From positions 1,729,575 through 1,793,574 of the forward strand of contig JAMLGP010000001.1 of the NCBI GenBank assembly GCA_023957835.1: a stretch of 64,000 nucleotides of DNA, in the 5' to 3' direction. The notes under the pieces are model-generated. The model did no database searches. It had not been told where the DNA came from and saw nothing but the letters and a program-made list of their open reading frames with translations. The stretch comes from Homoserinimonas sp. (GTDB taxonomy: Bacteria; Actinomycetota; Actinomycetes; Actinomycetales; Microbacteriaceae). The position numbers and the translations under genes were made by a program. Of the stretch, positions 29,403-37,063 are shown piece after piece. Numbering within the stretch: the first letter of the stretch is position 1; each line of letters begins with the position of its first letter.

Positions 29403-29442
29403 CGAAGGCGCATAAATATGTGCACACCTTCGCATACATATG
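29403..29442. promoter_or_regulatory. candidate vapBC operator with direct and inverted repeats
   Basis: CGCATAAATATG (29409-29420) and CGCATACATATG (29431-29442) are 12-bp direct repeats with one mismatch, spaced 22 bp, two helical turns. CGAAGG and CCTTCG (29403-29408, 29427-29432) form an inverted pair, with a TGTGCACA palindrome between them. The cluster begins 14 bp upstream of vapB, as expected for ribbon-helix-helix autoregulation. Confidence 0.5.
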
Positions 29443-29490
29443 GGGATCGCGAAAATGCAATCGAGGTCGAATAGGCGCACAGTTGTATCT

Positions 29491-30288
29491 GTGACTGACG
29501 AATCAATAACGGCCGCGAAGGCCGAGACCCTCCGCGCTCTGCACGTGCCCGGCTCACCGCTAATTCTCGTGAACGTATGGGATGCGATAGCGGCAAAAGT
29601 GGTGGCGAGCGCACCGGGAGTGAAGGCAATCGCTACGGCCAGTCACGCGATCAGTGCAAGCCGGGATGTCGCCGACGGTGGCGGGCTGGGACTTGAAGGA
29701 GCGATTAATGCGGCGAAGTTGATTATCGACGCGGTAGAGCTGCCGGTAACCGTCGACTTCGAGAAGGGCTACGGAAAGGACCCGGTCGAGGTGCGATCGA
29801 GCGTGCGGCGGCTCCTCGAAGCCGGTGCGGCGGGATTCAACATCGAGGACAGCCCCGCATCGATCGCGCAGGGCCAATTTGAGCTTCGACAGGCGGCCGC
29901 TCGGGTTGCAGCCGCTCGCGCAGCCTGCGAGGAGACCGGAGTACCTGCCGTAATCAACGCCCGAGTGGACTCGTTCCTCGGAAATGGCGACTGGGCAGAA
30001 GCCAGAGACAGATCGAACGCCTATCTTGAGGCCGGCGCCGATGTGATCTTCATGTTCGGGCTGGATACCGAGGAGAAGATTGAGCGGGCAGTTGCCGAGA
30101 TCAACGGAAAGCTCTCCGTAATAGCAGGGCCCAAGTCCGTGCCGTTGAGGCGCCTGGCCGAACTGGGAGTGTGCCGGGTGAGTTTCGGTGGCAGACCGCT
30201 TGGACTTACATTGAGCCACCTGAGGGATGCGGCCGCGGTCCTCACCGAGCTCGGCGAGTACCCGGCAGAGCTCGGCTTCGACTATTGA
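29491..30288 (+). CDS. isocitrate lyase/PEP mutase family protein
   Basis: The product of about 265 residues contains PLILVNVWDAIAAKVV, AIATASHAISAS, the metal/phosphoenolpyruvate motif TVDFEKGYG and GFNIEDSPAS, typical of the PEP mutase/isocitrate lyase superfamily. These enzymes form or break C-C or C-P bonds next to a carboxylate. Members with the ATASHAISAS motif are commonly annotated as 'phosphonomutase' but the substrate is unknown. I place the start at GTG 29491 (family-like N-terminus); ATG 29455 and 29440 are in-frame alternatives. Confidence 0.78.
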   Translation: MTDESITAAKAETLRALHVPGSPLILVNVWDAIAAKVVASAPGVKAIATASHAISASRDVADGGGLGLEGAINAAKLIIDAVELPVTVDFEKGYGKDPVEVRSSVRRLLEAGAAGFNIEDSPASIAQGQFELRQAAARVAAARAACEETGVPAVINARVDSFLGNGDWAEARDRSNAYLEAGADVIFMFGLDTEEKIERAVAEINGKLSVIAGPKSVPLRRLAELGVCRVSFGGRPLGLTLSHLRDAAAVLTELGEYPAELGFDY

Positions 30289-30311
30289 CCCGGCAAGCTA
30301 ACGTTGAACCT

Positions 30312-30611
30312 GTGTCGGCATTTCCTCCAGAAGTCGTTGCCGCGGTTCTTGCGCACATGAACGGCGACCACGCTGCTGACAACCTGCTGATTGCGAGGGC
30401 GTTCGGACATCCGGATGCCGAATCGGCGGTAATGGTCGGCCTCTCCGAGAAAGCGGGTCAGTGGCAGTTTCAGCTTGAAGGCGAGCCCACTGATCTCGAA
30501 GTTTCCTGGTCGAAGCCGATCGCAGAACGGCCTGAAATCCGGCGCGAGATCGTGGTGCTCTACGATCGCGCATGCGAGCTGCTCGGGCTCGAGCCAAGAG
30601 CTCACGACTGA
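30312..30611 (+). CDS. DUF2470 domain protein (heme-utilisation-associated)
   Basis: The 99-residue protein starts at GTG 30312 and contains FPPEVVAAVLAHMNGDHAADNLLIARAFG, the DUF2470 core with the conserved HMNxDH. This domain forms the C-terminal part of HugZ-type heme-degrading proteins and also occurs alone in actinobacteria. Standing 60 bp before the heme oxygenase gene, it may bind heme or its product, which is inference. Confidence 0.78.
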   Translation: MSAFPPEVVAAVLAHMNGDHAADNLLIARAFGHPDAESAVMVGLSEKAGQWQFQLEGEPTDLEVSWSKPIAERPEIRREIVVLYDRACELLGLEPRAHD

Positions 30612-30642
30612 TTCACATTCAAATCAGGGGTTGAATCGGGTA

Positions 30643-30662
30643 AGTTTAGGCTTACCTAATCG
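30643..30662. promoter_or_regulatory. iron box (IdeR/DtxR-type operator)
   Basis: TTAGGCTTACCTAA at 30646-30659 matches the actinobacterial iron-box core TTAGGnnAnCCTAA, with near-perfect symmetry. It lies 12 bp upstream of the heme oxygenase start, so iron-loaded IdeR/DtxR would repress that gene. A -10-like TAGGCT lies within it. Confidence 0.78.
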
Positions 30663-30671
30663 ACCATCGAA

Positions 30672-31325
30672 TTGAGTCTCCCCTTGGCTGTCTTCCCGTT
30701 TTCCCAATCCCTGCGCGAGCGCACCTGGGCCAATCACGATGAATCCGAGGGTGCAACGTTCATGCACGATCTCATGATCGGCAAAGGAACTCGAGACGAC
30801 TATGTCGCGCTTGTGGTCCAGCACTATTTCATTTACGAAGCACTCGAGTCGGTCGCCCGGGACATGGCGAAAGACCCGATTGCAGGGCTGTTCATTACCG
30901 ATCAGCTCACCCGCCTGCCTGCGCTTGAGGCCGATCTGGAGTTTCTGGTTGGGGCAGACTGGCGCGAAGTGTGCGAGCCGCTCCCTGCAACGAACCGGTA
31001 CGTTTCCCGAATCCGCGAAGTCAACGGCTGGAGCGGCGGCTTCGTAGCTCACCACTACACTCGTTATCTCGGCGACCTCTCCGGCGGCCAGCACATCTAC
31101 AAAGTCATGCAGAAGCGCTTCGGCTTTGACACCAACGGAATCGGCTTCTACCTCTTTGATCAGATCGCAAGTCCCACCGAGTTCAAGAACACCTACCGCG
31201 AGCAACTCGACGCCGTCGACTGGGATGACTCTGAGCGCGAGCGGGTAATCGAAGAGGTTCTTCTCGCCTACCGACTCAATACCGAGCTATTCCACGATCT
31301 GTCCGCCGCGAAGGATGCCGCCTAG
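30672..31325 (+). CDS. hmuO: heme oxygenase (biliverdin-producing)
   Basis: The 217-residue helical protein matches the classical HO family. It has the proximal heme ligand His in RERTWANHDESEGATFM, the distal-helix glycine motif YLGDLSGGQHIYKVM and the N-terminal YFIYEALE. It opens heme to release iron, biliverdin and CO using a reductase. The start is TTG 30672; no good Shine-Dalgarno is present, so the leader may be very short. The iron box places it in the iron-starvation response together with the DUF2470 gene. Confidence 0.88.
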   Translation: MSLPLAVFPFSQSLRERTWANHDESEGATFMHDLMIGKGTRDDYVALVVQHYFIYEALESVARDMAKDPIAGLFITDQLTRLPALEADLEFLVGADWREVCEPLPATNRYVSRIREVNGWSGGFVAHHYTRYLGDLSGGQHIYKVMQKRFGFDTNGIGFYLFDQIASPTEFKNTYREQLDAVDWDDSERERVIEEVLLAYRLNTELFHDLSAAKDAA

Positions 31326-31394
31326 GGCGGGTGCTCCCGGTGATTCACCCGGCGTTCCTGAATTATCAGAGAATTCCGGCCGCCTGAAGGTATC

Positions 31395-31931
31395 GTGCTT
31401 GAAGTGACGACTGAATCTGAGCAGGTAGTGCTGCTTGACGCGAATCGAGAGCCGATAGGCACTGCGGACAAGCTCGAGGTGCACTCGACTGATACGCCGT
31501 TGCACCTCGCCTTCTCCTGCCACGTCTATAACTCCGAAGGACAGTTCCTGGTGACGCGAAGAGCCCTAACCAAGCGCACCTGGCCGGGAGTCTGGACTAA
31601 TTCCTTTTGCGGACATCCTGCTCCAGGTGAATCTATGGAAGACGCTCTCCGTCGCCGTGCGAGTTTTGAGCTTGGAGTCAGACTCGACCGGATTGAACCG
31701 CTGCTGCCCAACTTCAGTTATCGCGCCGTTGACGCAAGCGGGATCGTCGAGAACGAGATTTGCCCGGTCTTCAGCGCCGTAACTGAAGATGAAGTCCGAC
31801 CCAATCCGGAAGAAGTCTGCGAGTGGGCCTGGGCCGAGCCGGATCAGGTCAGTAGGGCTGTCGCCGCAGCATCCTTCGCCTTCAGCCCGTGGTTTGTGCT
31901 GCAGAACTCAGAACTGAAACAGTTGCGCTGA
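31395..31931 (+). CDS. idi: isopentenyl-diphosphate delta-isomerase (type I)
   Basis: The 178-residue Nudix-fold enzyme has LHLAFSCHVYNSEGQFLVTRR, the catalytic Cys in TNSFCGHPAPGE, the Nudix-like EDALRRRASFELGV and the catalytic Glu in VENEICPVF. It interconverts IPP and DMAPP for isoprenoid and carotenoid synthesis. The start is GTG 31395 with GAAGG just upstream. It converges directly on the deacetylase gene with no gap. Confidence 0.9.
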   Translation: MLEVTTESEQVVLLDANREPIGTADKLEVHSTDTPLHLAFSCHVYNSEGQFLVTRRALTKRTWPGVWTNSFCGHPAPGESMEDALRRRASFELGVRLDRIEPLLPNFSYRAVDASGIVENEICPVFSAVTEDEVRPNPEEVCEWAWAEPDQVSRAVAAASFAFSPWFVLQNSELKQLR

Positions 31932-32741
31932 CTAAAGGAATACGTCATTGAAGGTGACGGTTTGAAGACCCCGTTGAGCCAGAATCAATCGCAGCTTTGG
32001 AAACACTTCCGTGACGCTCGGAAAGTTGGCATGGCCAATTACTATGTGCTGCGGCAGGAACCACTTGTCCGCAAAGTCAACCACCTGTTCCGGGGTAATT
32101 CTTCCGGAGTCGGAAAGCGATCCGTACCACATGACCGGCGCTGTGTATCCGATGCTTGAGGCCACGGAGCGAACCCGAGCATCTATCGCGCCGTAGGGAG
32201 GGCGGTAATACGGGGCGGCATCCACCCCGAAGAGATCCCGGATGATCTTCGCATTTTTCTGCAGCTCGTTCACGATCGCGCTGTCTGAGATTTTCGTGAG
32301 CCATGGGTGCGAATAGGTGTGATTGCCGATTTGCACCTGGCCGCTTTCCACAAGCGGGCGAAGCGCTGCCGCGTTGTCGGACCAAGATGAATAACTGCCA
32401 TTCATGAAGAAGGTGAGCCGAATCCCACTTTCTTTCGCGAACTTTGCGTAACCAGCTACCGTCTCGGAACTTGCACCGTCATCTACCGTCCAGGCCATGA
32501 GACTGCCTTCGCCGGGTAGTTCGTAGAGGGTCTTGTTTGGTCGCTGAATCTTTGTGAGGACCGGGGGAGGAAGCGGCCTCGGGGTGATCGGCGGCACGTA
32601 CTCCGGAATCGGGTACGGAGCCGGACCGTATTTGACTGTGGGGGTGGGGGTTGGGATCGTAGCATTTCCGGCAGCCGCGCACCCTGTGAGCGAGAGCGCG
32701 AAAGTTGAAGCCAGCCCGCCCAGGAACTGCCGCCGATCCAC
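31932..32741 (-). CDS. polysaccharide deacetylase family lipoprotein (NodB domain)
   Basis: The 269-residue protein begins MDRRQFLGG and has a lipobox (SLTGC, Cys about 21), so it is probably a Tat-exported lipoprotein. A proline-rich linker (residues 30-65) leads to a NodB domain with WTVDDGASS (usual TFDDG), the metal ligands in GNHTYSHPWL, YYRPPYGAID, and HIVIGHAN near the end. It likely removes acetyl groups from peptidoglycan or another surface glycan. The V in WTVDDG replaces the common F but the aspartates are kept. Confidence 0.82.
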   Translation of the reverse strand: MDRRQFLGGLASTFALSLTGCAAAGNATIPTPTPTVKYGPAPYPIPEYVPPITPRPLPPPVLTKIQRPNKTLYELPGEGSLMAWTVDDGASSETVAGYAKFAKESGIRLTFFMNGSYSSWSDNAAALRPLVESGQVQIGNHTYSHPWLTKISDSAIVNELQKNAKIIRDLFGVDAAPYYRPPYGAIDARVRSVASSIGYTAPVMWYGSLSDSGRITPEQVVDFADKWFLPQHIVIGHANFPSVTEVFPKLRLILAQRGLQTVTFNDVFL

Positions 32742-32747
32742 TTGAGG

Positions 32748-33335
32748 CTACTTCGATTGCCCGGTACTCGTTCGATGGAAATTTTGGAAAGAGCGGCTGG
32801 CGGTCGGCCCGCGCTGACCCTGATATCTCGAGCCGTATTCGCTCGAACCGTAAGGGTGCTGTGCCGGCGAAGAGAGTCTGAAGAAGCAAAGCTGCCCGAT
32901 CTTCATTCCCGGCCAAAGCTTGATCGGCAGTGTCGCTACGTTGCTGAGTTCCAGAGTCACGTGGCCAGTAAATCCAGGGTCGATGAATCCGGCGGTCGAG
33001 TGGGTCAGCAGACCGAGCCGCCCCAGTGAACTCTTGCCTTCAAGTCGGGCCGCTATGTCATCCGGAAGGGTGACAAGTTCGAAGGTCGAGGCGAGGGCGA
33101 ACTCGCCGGGGTGCAGGATGAACGGCTCGTCATCCTGAGCCTCGACGAGGCGCGTGAGCTCGGGCTGCTCTTCGGCCGGATCGATGAACGGATATCGGTG
33201 ATTGTCGAAGAGGCGAAAGTAGCGATCGAGTCGCACGTCAATGCTCGAGGGCTGAATCATCGCCAGATCCAGCGGATCGAGACCCACCCGACCGGCTTCG
33301 AGTTCCGCTCGGATGTCCCCGTCAGACAAAAGCAT
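32748..33335 (-). CDS. dcd: dCTP deaminase
   Basis: The 195-residue trimeric deaminase starts at ATG 33335 ([13 protein letters not shown]). It contains [11 protein letters not shown], the substrate loop [15 protein letters not shown] and the active-site segment [16 protein letters not shown] with its catalytic Glu. It converts dCTP to dUTP (or, in bifunctional forms, dUMP) for thymidylate synthesis. The frame is open upstream through the antisense of tRNA-Gly, but this extension is not coding. Confidence 0.92.
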   Translation of the reverse strand: MLLSDGDIRAELEAGRVGLDPLDLAMIQPSSIDVRLDRYFRLFDNHRYPFIDPAEEQPELTRLVEAQDDEPFILHPGEFALASTFELVTLPDDIAARLEGKSSLGRLGLLTHSTAGFIDPGFTGHVTLELSNVATLPIKLWPGMKIGQLCFFRLSSPAQHPYGSSEYGSRYQGQRGPTASRSFQNFHRTSTGQSK

Positions 33336-33440
33336 TCTCACATCGTACTGAGGCGCCGGCCTCGACCCCAACAGCCACCTCTCCGACCCTCTGGCTCGAG
33401 GCGAGTTGCTAAGATTGCCACCAGCCTCTATCGAGGCGAC

Positions 33441-33514
33441 GCGAGTGTAGTTCAATGGCAGAACTTCAGCTTCCCAAGCTGACGGCGCGGGTTCGATTCC
33501 CGTCACTCGCTCCA
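33441..33514 (+). tRNA. tRNA-Gly(CCC)
   Basis: The sequence folds as a full cloverleaf: acceptor GCGAGTG/CACTCGC, D arm GTTC/GAAC, anticodon stem TCAGC/GCTGA with loop TTCCCAA (anticodon CCC), and T loop TTCGATT. Discriminator T is at 33511 and CCA is encoded at 33512-33514. Its last 26 bases recur 88 bp downstream. Confidence 0.93.
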
Positions 33515-33518
33515 AATC

Positions 33519-33578
33519 GCCGACCTAACTTCCTGAGATGGTCACCTAGCGTCTCGCGCGACGCTATCGCGTCGCGGG
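33519..33578. repeat. palindromic 60-bp repeat, copy R1
   Basis: This unit is about 85% identical to 33705-33764, with the last 30 bases identical. Its 3' half can form an 8-bp hairpin CGCGACGC-TATC-GCGTCGCG, or alternatively GCGTC pairing with GACGC just upstream, so the two hairpins are mutually exclusive. It runs directly into the copied tRNA 3' end. Confidence 0.75.
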
Positions 33579-33602
33579 GTTCGATTCCCGTCACTCGCTC
33601 CA
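33577..33602 (+). repeat. duplicate of the tRNA-Gly 3' end (att-like)
   Basis: These 26 bases are identical to 33489-33514, covering most of the T arm, the 3' acceptor strand, the discriminator and the CCA. No 5' half of a tRNA precedes it. A copied tRNA 3' end is the usual footprint of site-specific integration; here only the 60-bp repeat lies between the copies and no integrase gene is present. Confidence 0.75.
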
Positions 33603-33613
33603 CCCCAATTCCT

Positions 33614-33681
33614 ACGCCGCGGAGTTTTGTAAACCCCGCGGACGCAAGAACCTGTGCGACATTGACAAAACACCGCGGCGT
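33614..33681. repeat. inverted repeat with 17-bp arms
   Basis: ACGCCGCGGAGTTTTGT at 33614 pairs with ACAAAACACCGCGGCGT at 33665 with a single mismatch, separated by 34 bases. As RNA it would form a strong long hairpin; as DNA it resembles a small terminal-inverted-repeat remnant. It lies between the tRNA 3' copy and the second palindromic repeat. Confidence 0.7.
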
Positions 33682-33704
33682 TGGGCATTGCCGCACGCTA
33701 GCTT

Positions 33705-33764
33705 GCCGCCCTAACTTCTCCAGGTGGTTCGCTTGCGTCTCGCGCGACGCTATCGCGTCGCGGG
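33705..33764. repeat. palindromic 60-bp repeat, copy R2, overlapping the end of the MarR gene
   Basis: This is the second copy of the unit at 33519-33578. Its 3' 15 bases lie inside the MarR-family gene: the TAG stop (33750-33752 on the minus strand) and the last codons, encoding PATR, come from the repeat. Confidence 0.75.
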
Positions 33765-34271
33765 CTCGAAGTCGCCGGCGCGGTGGCGGAAGCGGGCGAG
33801 AATCTGCACGAGGGTGTCGCGGTCTTCGGGAGAGAGTCCGACATCCGTGAAGAATTCGCGGTTGATTACCTCGGTGGCGCGGTCTACGACATCGCGGCCC
33901 TCCGGGGTGATCCGAATCAGGGTTGCGCGGCCGTCGGTCGGGTGCGCGGTTCGCTTCAGCAGCCCTGCCTCTTCGAGTCGATCGGTCGTGTTGGTAACGC
34001 TCGTGGGGTGCACCTGAAGCCGCGAGCTCGCACTCGCCATGGGCATGGCGCCTTCGCGAGTGAAGCTCAGCAGCCGCAGCAGTTCGTATCTGGCGAAGGT
34101 CAGCTTGAACGGAGCGAGGAGTTTCTCGACCCGCGCGAGCATGATTTGCTGTGCGCGCATTATCGATGTGACCGCCGCCATCCCATCTGCTTCCGCGGAC
34201 CAGCCGTGCTGGCGCCACTGCCGGTGTGCTTCGGCAATGGGATCCCTCGGTAGAGGCTTCTTGGAAGTCAA
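33750..34271 (-). CDS. MarR-family transcriptional regulator
   Basis: The 173-residue protein has a winged-helix core: FTREGAMPMASASSRLQVHPTSVTNTTDRLEEAGLL (recognition region about 95-125) and the wing RTAHPTDGRATLIRITPEG. Helices at both ends would make the dimer. Its last residues (EPATR) and stop codon lie in the palindromic repeat R2, so the native C-terminus may have been replaced. Target genes are unknown; no obvious operon partner is next to it. Confidence 0.85.
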   Translation of the reverse strand: MTSKKPLPRDPIAEAHRQWRQHGWSAEADGMAAVTSIMRAQQIMLARVEKLLAPFKLTFARYELLRLLSFTREGAMPMASASSRLQVHPTSVTNTTDRLEEAGLLKRTAHPTDGRATLIRITPEGRDVVDRATEVINREFFTDVGLSPEDRDTLVQILARFRHRAGDFEPATR

Positions 34272-34343
34272 CTGAGCTCCGCTCGTTACTGGTTCTCCAA
34301 GGCTACCTTTGAGAGCCGCGCCGAGCCCCGCTGAACCGACAAT

Positions 34344-34598
34344 CTAGAACCAGCGGGTTTGTGGCGGAACTACAAGCTTTCGTACTCTCGCCGCCTTTAC
34401 CGGGACATCCGCGCATGCGGCAAGCGCTGAATCCAGTTCCCACCACTCGCCGATGAGCGTCCACTTTCCATCCGGATACTGCAGGCGCCGCACCCGATAG
34501 CGGACCTCACCTGATACTTCGATTTCGTCTACGTAACCGACCACCTGGCCGTCGACGCTGATCTGCCAGAATCGCTGATCAAGAGCAGTTACCTGCAT
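34344..34598 (-). CDS. hypothetical 84-residue protein
   Basis: The protein is small, soluble and rich in Trp and Val (RFWQISVDGQVVGYVDEIEV, GKWTLIGEWWEL), suggesting an all-beta fold. It has no signal peptide or membrane span. It lies alone between the MarR and Pif1-like genes on the same strand, 94 bp after the latter. I do not recognise the family. Confidence 0.55.
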   Translation of the reverse strand: MQVTALDQRFWQISVDGQVVGYVDEIEVSGEVRYRVRRLQYPDGKWTLIGEWWELDSALAACADVPVKAARVRKLVVPPQTRWF

Positions 34599-34692
34599 TG
34601 GACCCCCTGTTTAGAACAACTTCGCGGATTGCTGCGAATTGTCCGGCCCCAATTTGCTCAGAGTCTAGCCTCGGCAGGCGACAGTCATGCTT

Positions 34693-35970
34693 TCAGGCCT
34701 CGATCGGTTTGGCGGCGGCCATAAACCGCTTCACGTTCTCGTCGACAATGACATCCGAAGGGCGAAGCGGCCGGGTCAGGTAGAGACCGCTCAGTGTGGT
34801 CACCCTGCTCAGCGCCACATAGGTTTGACCGGGAGCGAATGACCTCTGACCGAGATCTATGATCACCTGGTCGTAGGTCTTGCCCTGGGACTTGTGAATG
34901 GTCACCGCCCAGGCAAGCCGAAGTGGGAATTGTCTGAACTCGGCGACAACTTCGCGGGTCAGTTTTCTCGTGGCAGCGGAGTACGAGTACTTGTACTTTT
35001 CCCAAATCGTCGGGTCGACTTCATGATCCTGTCCGTCAACTTCAACGAAGACGGTTCTGGTGATCTTCTTCACGACCCCAATCGTGCCGTTCACCCAACG
35101 CTGGTCGGGATCGTTCTTCAGGAACATGACCCTGGCTCCCACCTTGAGTTCCAGCACTTCGTCTGCCGGGAATGCCCTGCCGCCGAAGTCGCCCTCGATC
35201 TCCGCATTGGAGACCTTCACCGTCCCGGGGAGTCTGGCCAGAGCCGCCGAGTTGATCCTGTTCACGGTGTCGTTTCTGATGGCGAGCGTGATCGCCCCTT
35301 CTTCCGGAGCCGGTCTGGCTCCCACCTCATTGAGGCGCTCCGCGATCTCTTCGGTGACCTCTCCTCTGCGAACTGCGTCGAGCATCCGCTTGAATTCCTC
35401 TTCACGCTGCCGATGAATTGTGCTCAGTTCGTAAATCACGAGGTCAGCTTCAGCCCAGACCTTCGCATCGAAAAACCACATGGATCGGTAGTTGTGCTGG
35501 AAATACGCACGCTCGTCTGCGTCCCCCGGAACCGGAGCGAGCTGGAACGGATCGCCAAACAGCACCAGCTGCACGCCGCCGAAGGGTTCCGTCTTTCGCT
35601 GCCTGGCCTGTCTCAGGCTCCGATCGATCGCATCCATCAGATCCGCGTTGACCATAGAAACCTCGTCGATCACGAGGGTGTCGATCGAGTTCAGGAGCTT
35701 CCTGAGTTCAGGAGACTGCTCGAGTTCGTGATCTGCGATCACGCCGATCGTCAGTCTCAGCAGCGAATGAATCGTCTGGCCGCCGACATTCAGGGCGGCG
35801 ACTCCCGTTGGGGCGGAAATCACCACTTGCTTTGACGTGTTCCAGGACAGGTGATTCAGCAGAGTCGACTTGCCGGTACCTGCCCGCCCCGTCACAAACA
35901 CGTGCTCTCTGGTGTTTTCGATCGCGCTGAAGACCGCGGCCTGTTCCGGCGAGAGCTCGAACGACGGCAA
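34693..35970 (-). CDS. Pif1-type DNA helicase (SF1B)
   Basis: The 425-residue helicase has Walker A VTGRAGTGKSTLLNHL (residues 26-41), motif II LVIDEVSMVNADLMDAID, VLFGDPFQLAPV (motif III), IHRQ, and the C-terminal WAVTIHKSQGKTYDQV with YVALSRVT. These are the SF1B/Pif1 motifs, with a short beta-barrel insertion (SH3-like, PDQRWVNGTIGVVKKI). Pif1 proteins unwind 5' to 3' and resolve G-quadruplexes. Bacterial examples like this one occur singly on many chromosomes. Its promoter region is divergent from the hypothetical membrane protein at 36064. Confidence 0.88.
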   Translation of the reverse strand: MPSFELSPEQAAVFSAIENTREHVFVTGRAGTGKSTLLNHLSWNTSKQVVISAPTGVAALNVGGQTIHSLLRLTIGVIADHELEQSPELRKLLNSIDTLVIDEVSMVNADLMDAIDRSLRQARQRKTEPFGGVQLVLFGDPFQLAPVPGDADERAYFQHNYRSMWFFDAKVWAEADLVIYELSTIHRQREEEFKRMLDAVRRGEVTEEIAERLNEVGARPAPEEGAITLAIRNDTVNRINSAALARLPGTVKVSNAEIEGDFGGRAFPADEVLELKVGARVMFLKNDPDQRWVNGTIGVVKKITRTVFVEVDGQDHEVDPTIWEKYKYSYSAATRKLTREVVAEFRQFPLRLAWAVTIHKSQGKTYDQVIIDLGQRSFAPGQTYVALSRVTTLSGLYLTRPLRPSDVIVDENVKRFMAAAKPIEA

Positions 35971-36063
35971 TTGTCTCCCCTTCGGGTTTCGCGCGATGAA
36001 TCTGGAGTTCCAAATCTATCCGCTGCCATCGAAGCAAGCCCTGCGCCTCTTAGGATTGTGGGC

Positions 36064-37059
36064 ATGTCGGGCGAAACCGAGACGCACAAGCACGAGGTGC
36101 ACCCCGCAATCGGCTGGGGGCTCGGACTCGCTTTGATTATTTTCGGGTTCGCAGTCACGGTGTTCATCCTGAATTCGACCGTCTTCAGCGCGGGCGGGTT
36201 CGTATCCGGCTACCTTGCGGCTCTGGAGCGTCACGACCTAAGCGAAGCTCTGTCCACTCCCGGGGTGAACCTTGCACCGGGGGTCAGGACCGATCTGCTT
36301 AAGCCGGAATTCCTGGGAGAGTTGAGCGACGTCAGTCTGGTTGCAGACCGGGATGAGGGCGGAGGACTGCACACCGTCACCTTCGAATTCAAACTCGCCG
36401 GGTCGGATGCCAGAAGCACGTTTCTGATCGAGTCGACCGGTTCGAACTTCGGCTTCTTCTCAACCTGGAAGTTCGAGCACTCGCCACTTGCAACCCTGAT
36501 CATCACACCTCTTCACGATGCCTCGTTCAGCGTGAACGGAATCTCGGTTACCTCTCGCGCGGGAAGCGATGCCCCCGTCCCGTACCTAGTTCCGGTACCC
36601 GGAATCTACAAGCTCGCGCACGATTCGACTTACTTGTTTGCGAATTCGCAGCCGCTCTCGCTGACCGAACCGGGATCGAAAGCAGAAGTTAACGTGGAAA
36701 TGAAGGCGAAGCCCGAGTTTGTGCAGGCGGTGCAGAAGGAGGTCGACAGTTATCTGGACGAATGCGCGATCCAAAAGGTGCTGTTTCCCACCGGATGTCC
36801 CTTCGGCCTGGCAATAAACGATCGAGTAGAGAGCGACCCGGCCTGGATGATTATCTCCTACCCGCAGATCACCATCAGCCCCGGAGCTCGACCCGACACC
36901 TGGATAGTTCCGGAAACGAACGGCATCGCACACCTGACTGTTGAGGTGCGCTCGCTTTTCGACGGCTCCGTGTCCACTCTCGATGAAGACGTTGACTTCT
37001 CCCTTAGCTGGTCTATGACCATCAACGGAGACCAGGTCGCATTCAGCCAGCAGGAATAG
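36064..37059 (+). CDS. hypothetical membrane-anchored protein with large extracytoplasmic domain
   Basis: The 331-residue protein has a short charged N-terminus, one membrane span (GWGLGLALIIFGFAVTVFIL, about residues 16-36) and an extracytoplasmic region containing two cysteines (DECAIQKVLFPTGCPFGLAI). The pattern resembles actinobacterial proteins of the Mce-associated or 'sporulation-like' anchored type, but no family is recognised. ATG 36064 is chosen because the hydrophobic anchor begins soon after it. It ends 5 bp before the convergent CopD-CtaG gene. Confidence 0.6.
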   Translation: MSGETETHKHEVHPAIGWGLGLALIIFGFAVTVFILNSTVFSAGGFVSGYLAALERHDLSEALSTPGVNLAPGVRTDLLKPEFLGELSDVSLVADRDEGGGLHTVTFEFKLAGSDARSTFLIESTGSNFGFFSTWKFEHSPLATLIITPLHDASFSVNGISVTSRAGSDAPVPYLVPVPGIYKLAHDSTYLFANSQPLSLTEPGSKAEVNVEMKAKPEFVQAVQKEVDSYLDECAIQKVLFPTGCPFGLAINDRVESDPAWMIISYPQITISPGARPDTWIVPETNGIAHLTVEVRSLFDGSVSTLDEDVDFSLSWSMTINGDQVAFSQQE

Positions 37060-37063
37060 GAGC

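Noticed and set aside
33519..33602. A second, divergent tRNA gene formed by the repeat plus the copied tRNA 3' end
   Set aside because: No matching 5' acceptor strand, D arm or anticodon arm can be found upstream.
33466..34218. Long minus-strand frame across tRNA-Gly, the repeats and the MarR gene
   Set aside because: Its protein contains repeated RDAIASRE segments that are just translations of the palindromic repeat; it is antisense to the tRNA and in another frame of the MarR gene.
34693..35970. Pif1-like helicase as part of a mobile element or defence island
   Set aside because: Neighbours are ordinary genes and no integrase, transposase or defence partner is adjacent.
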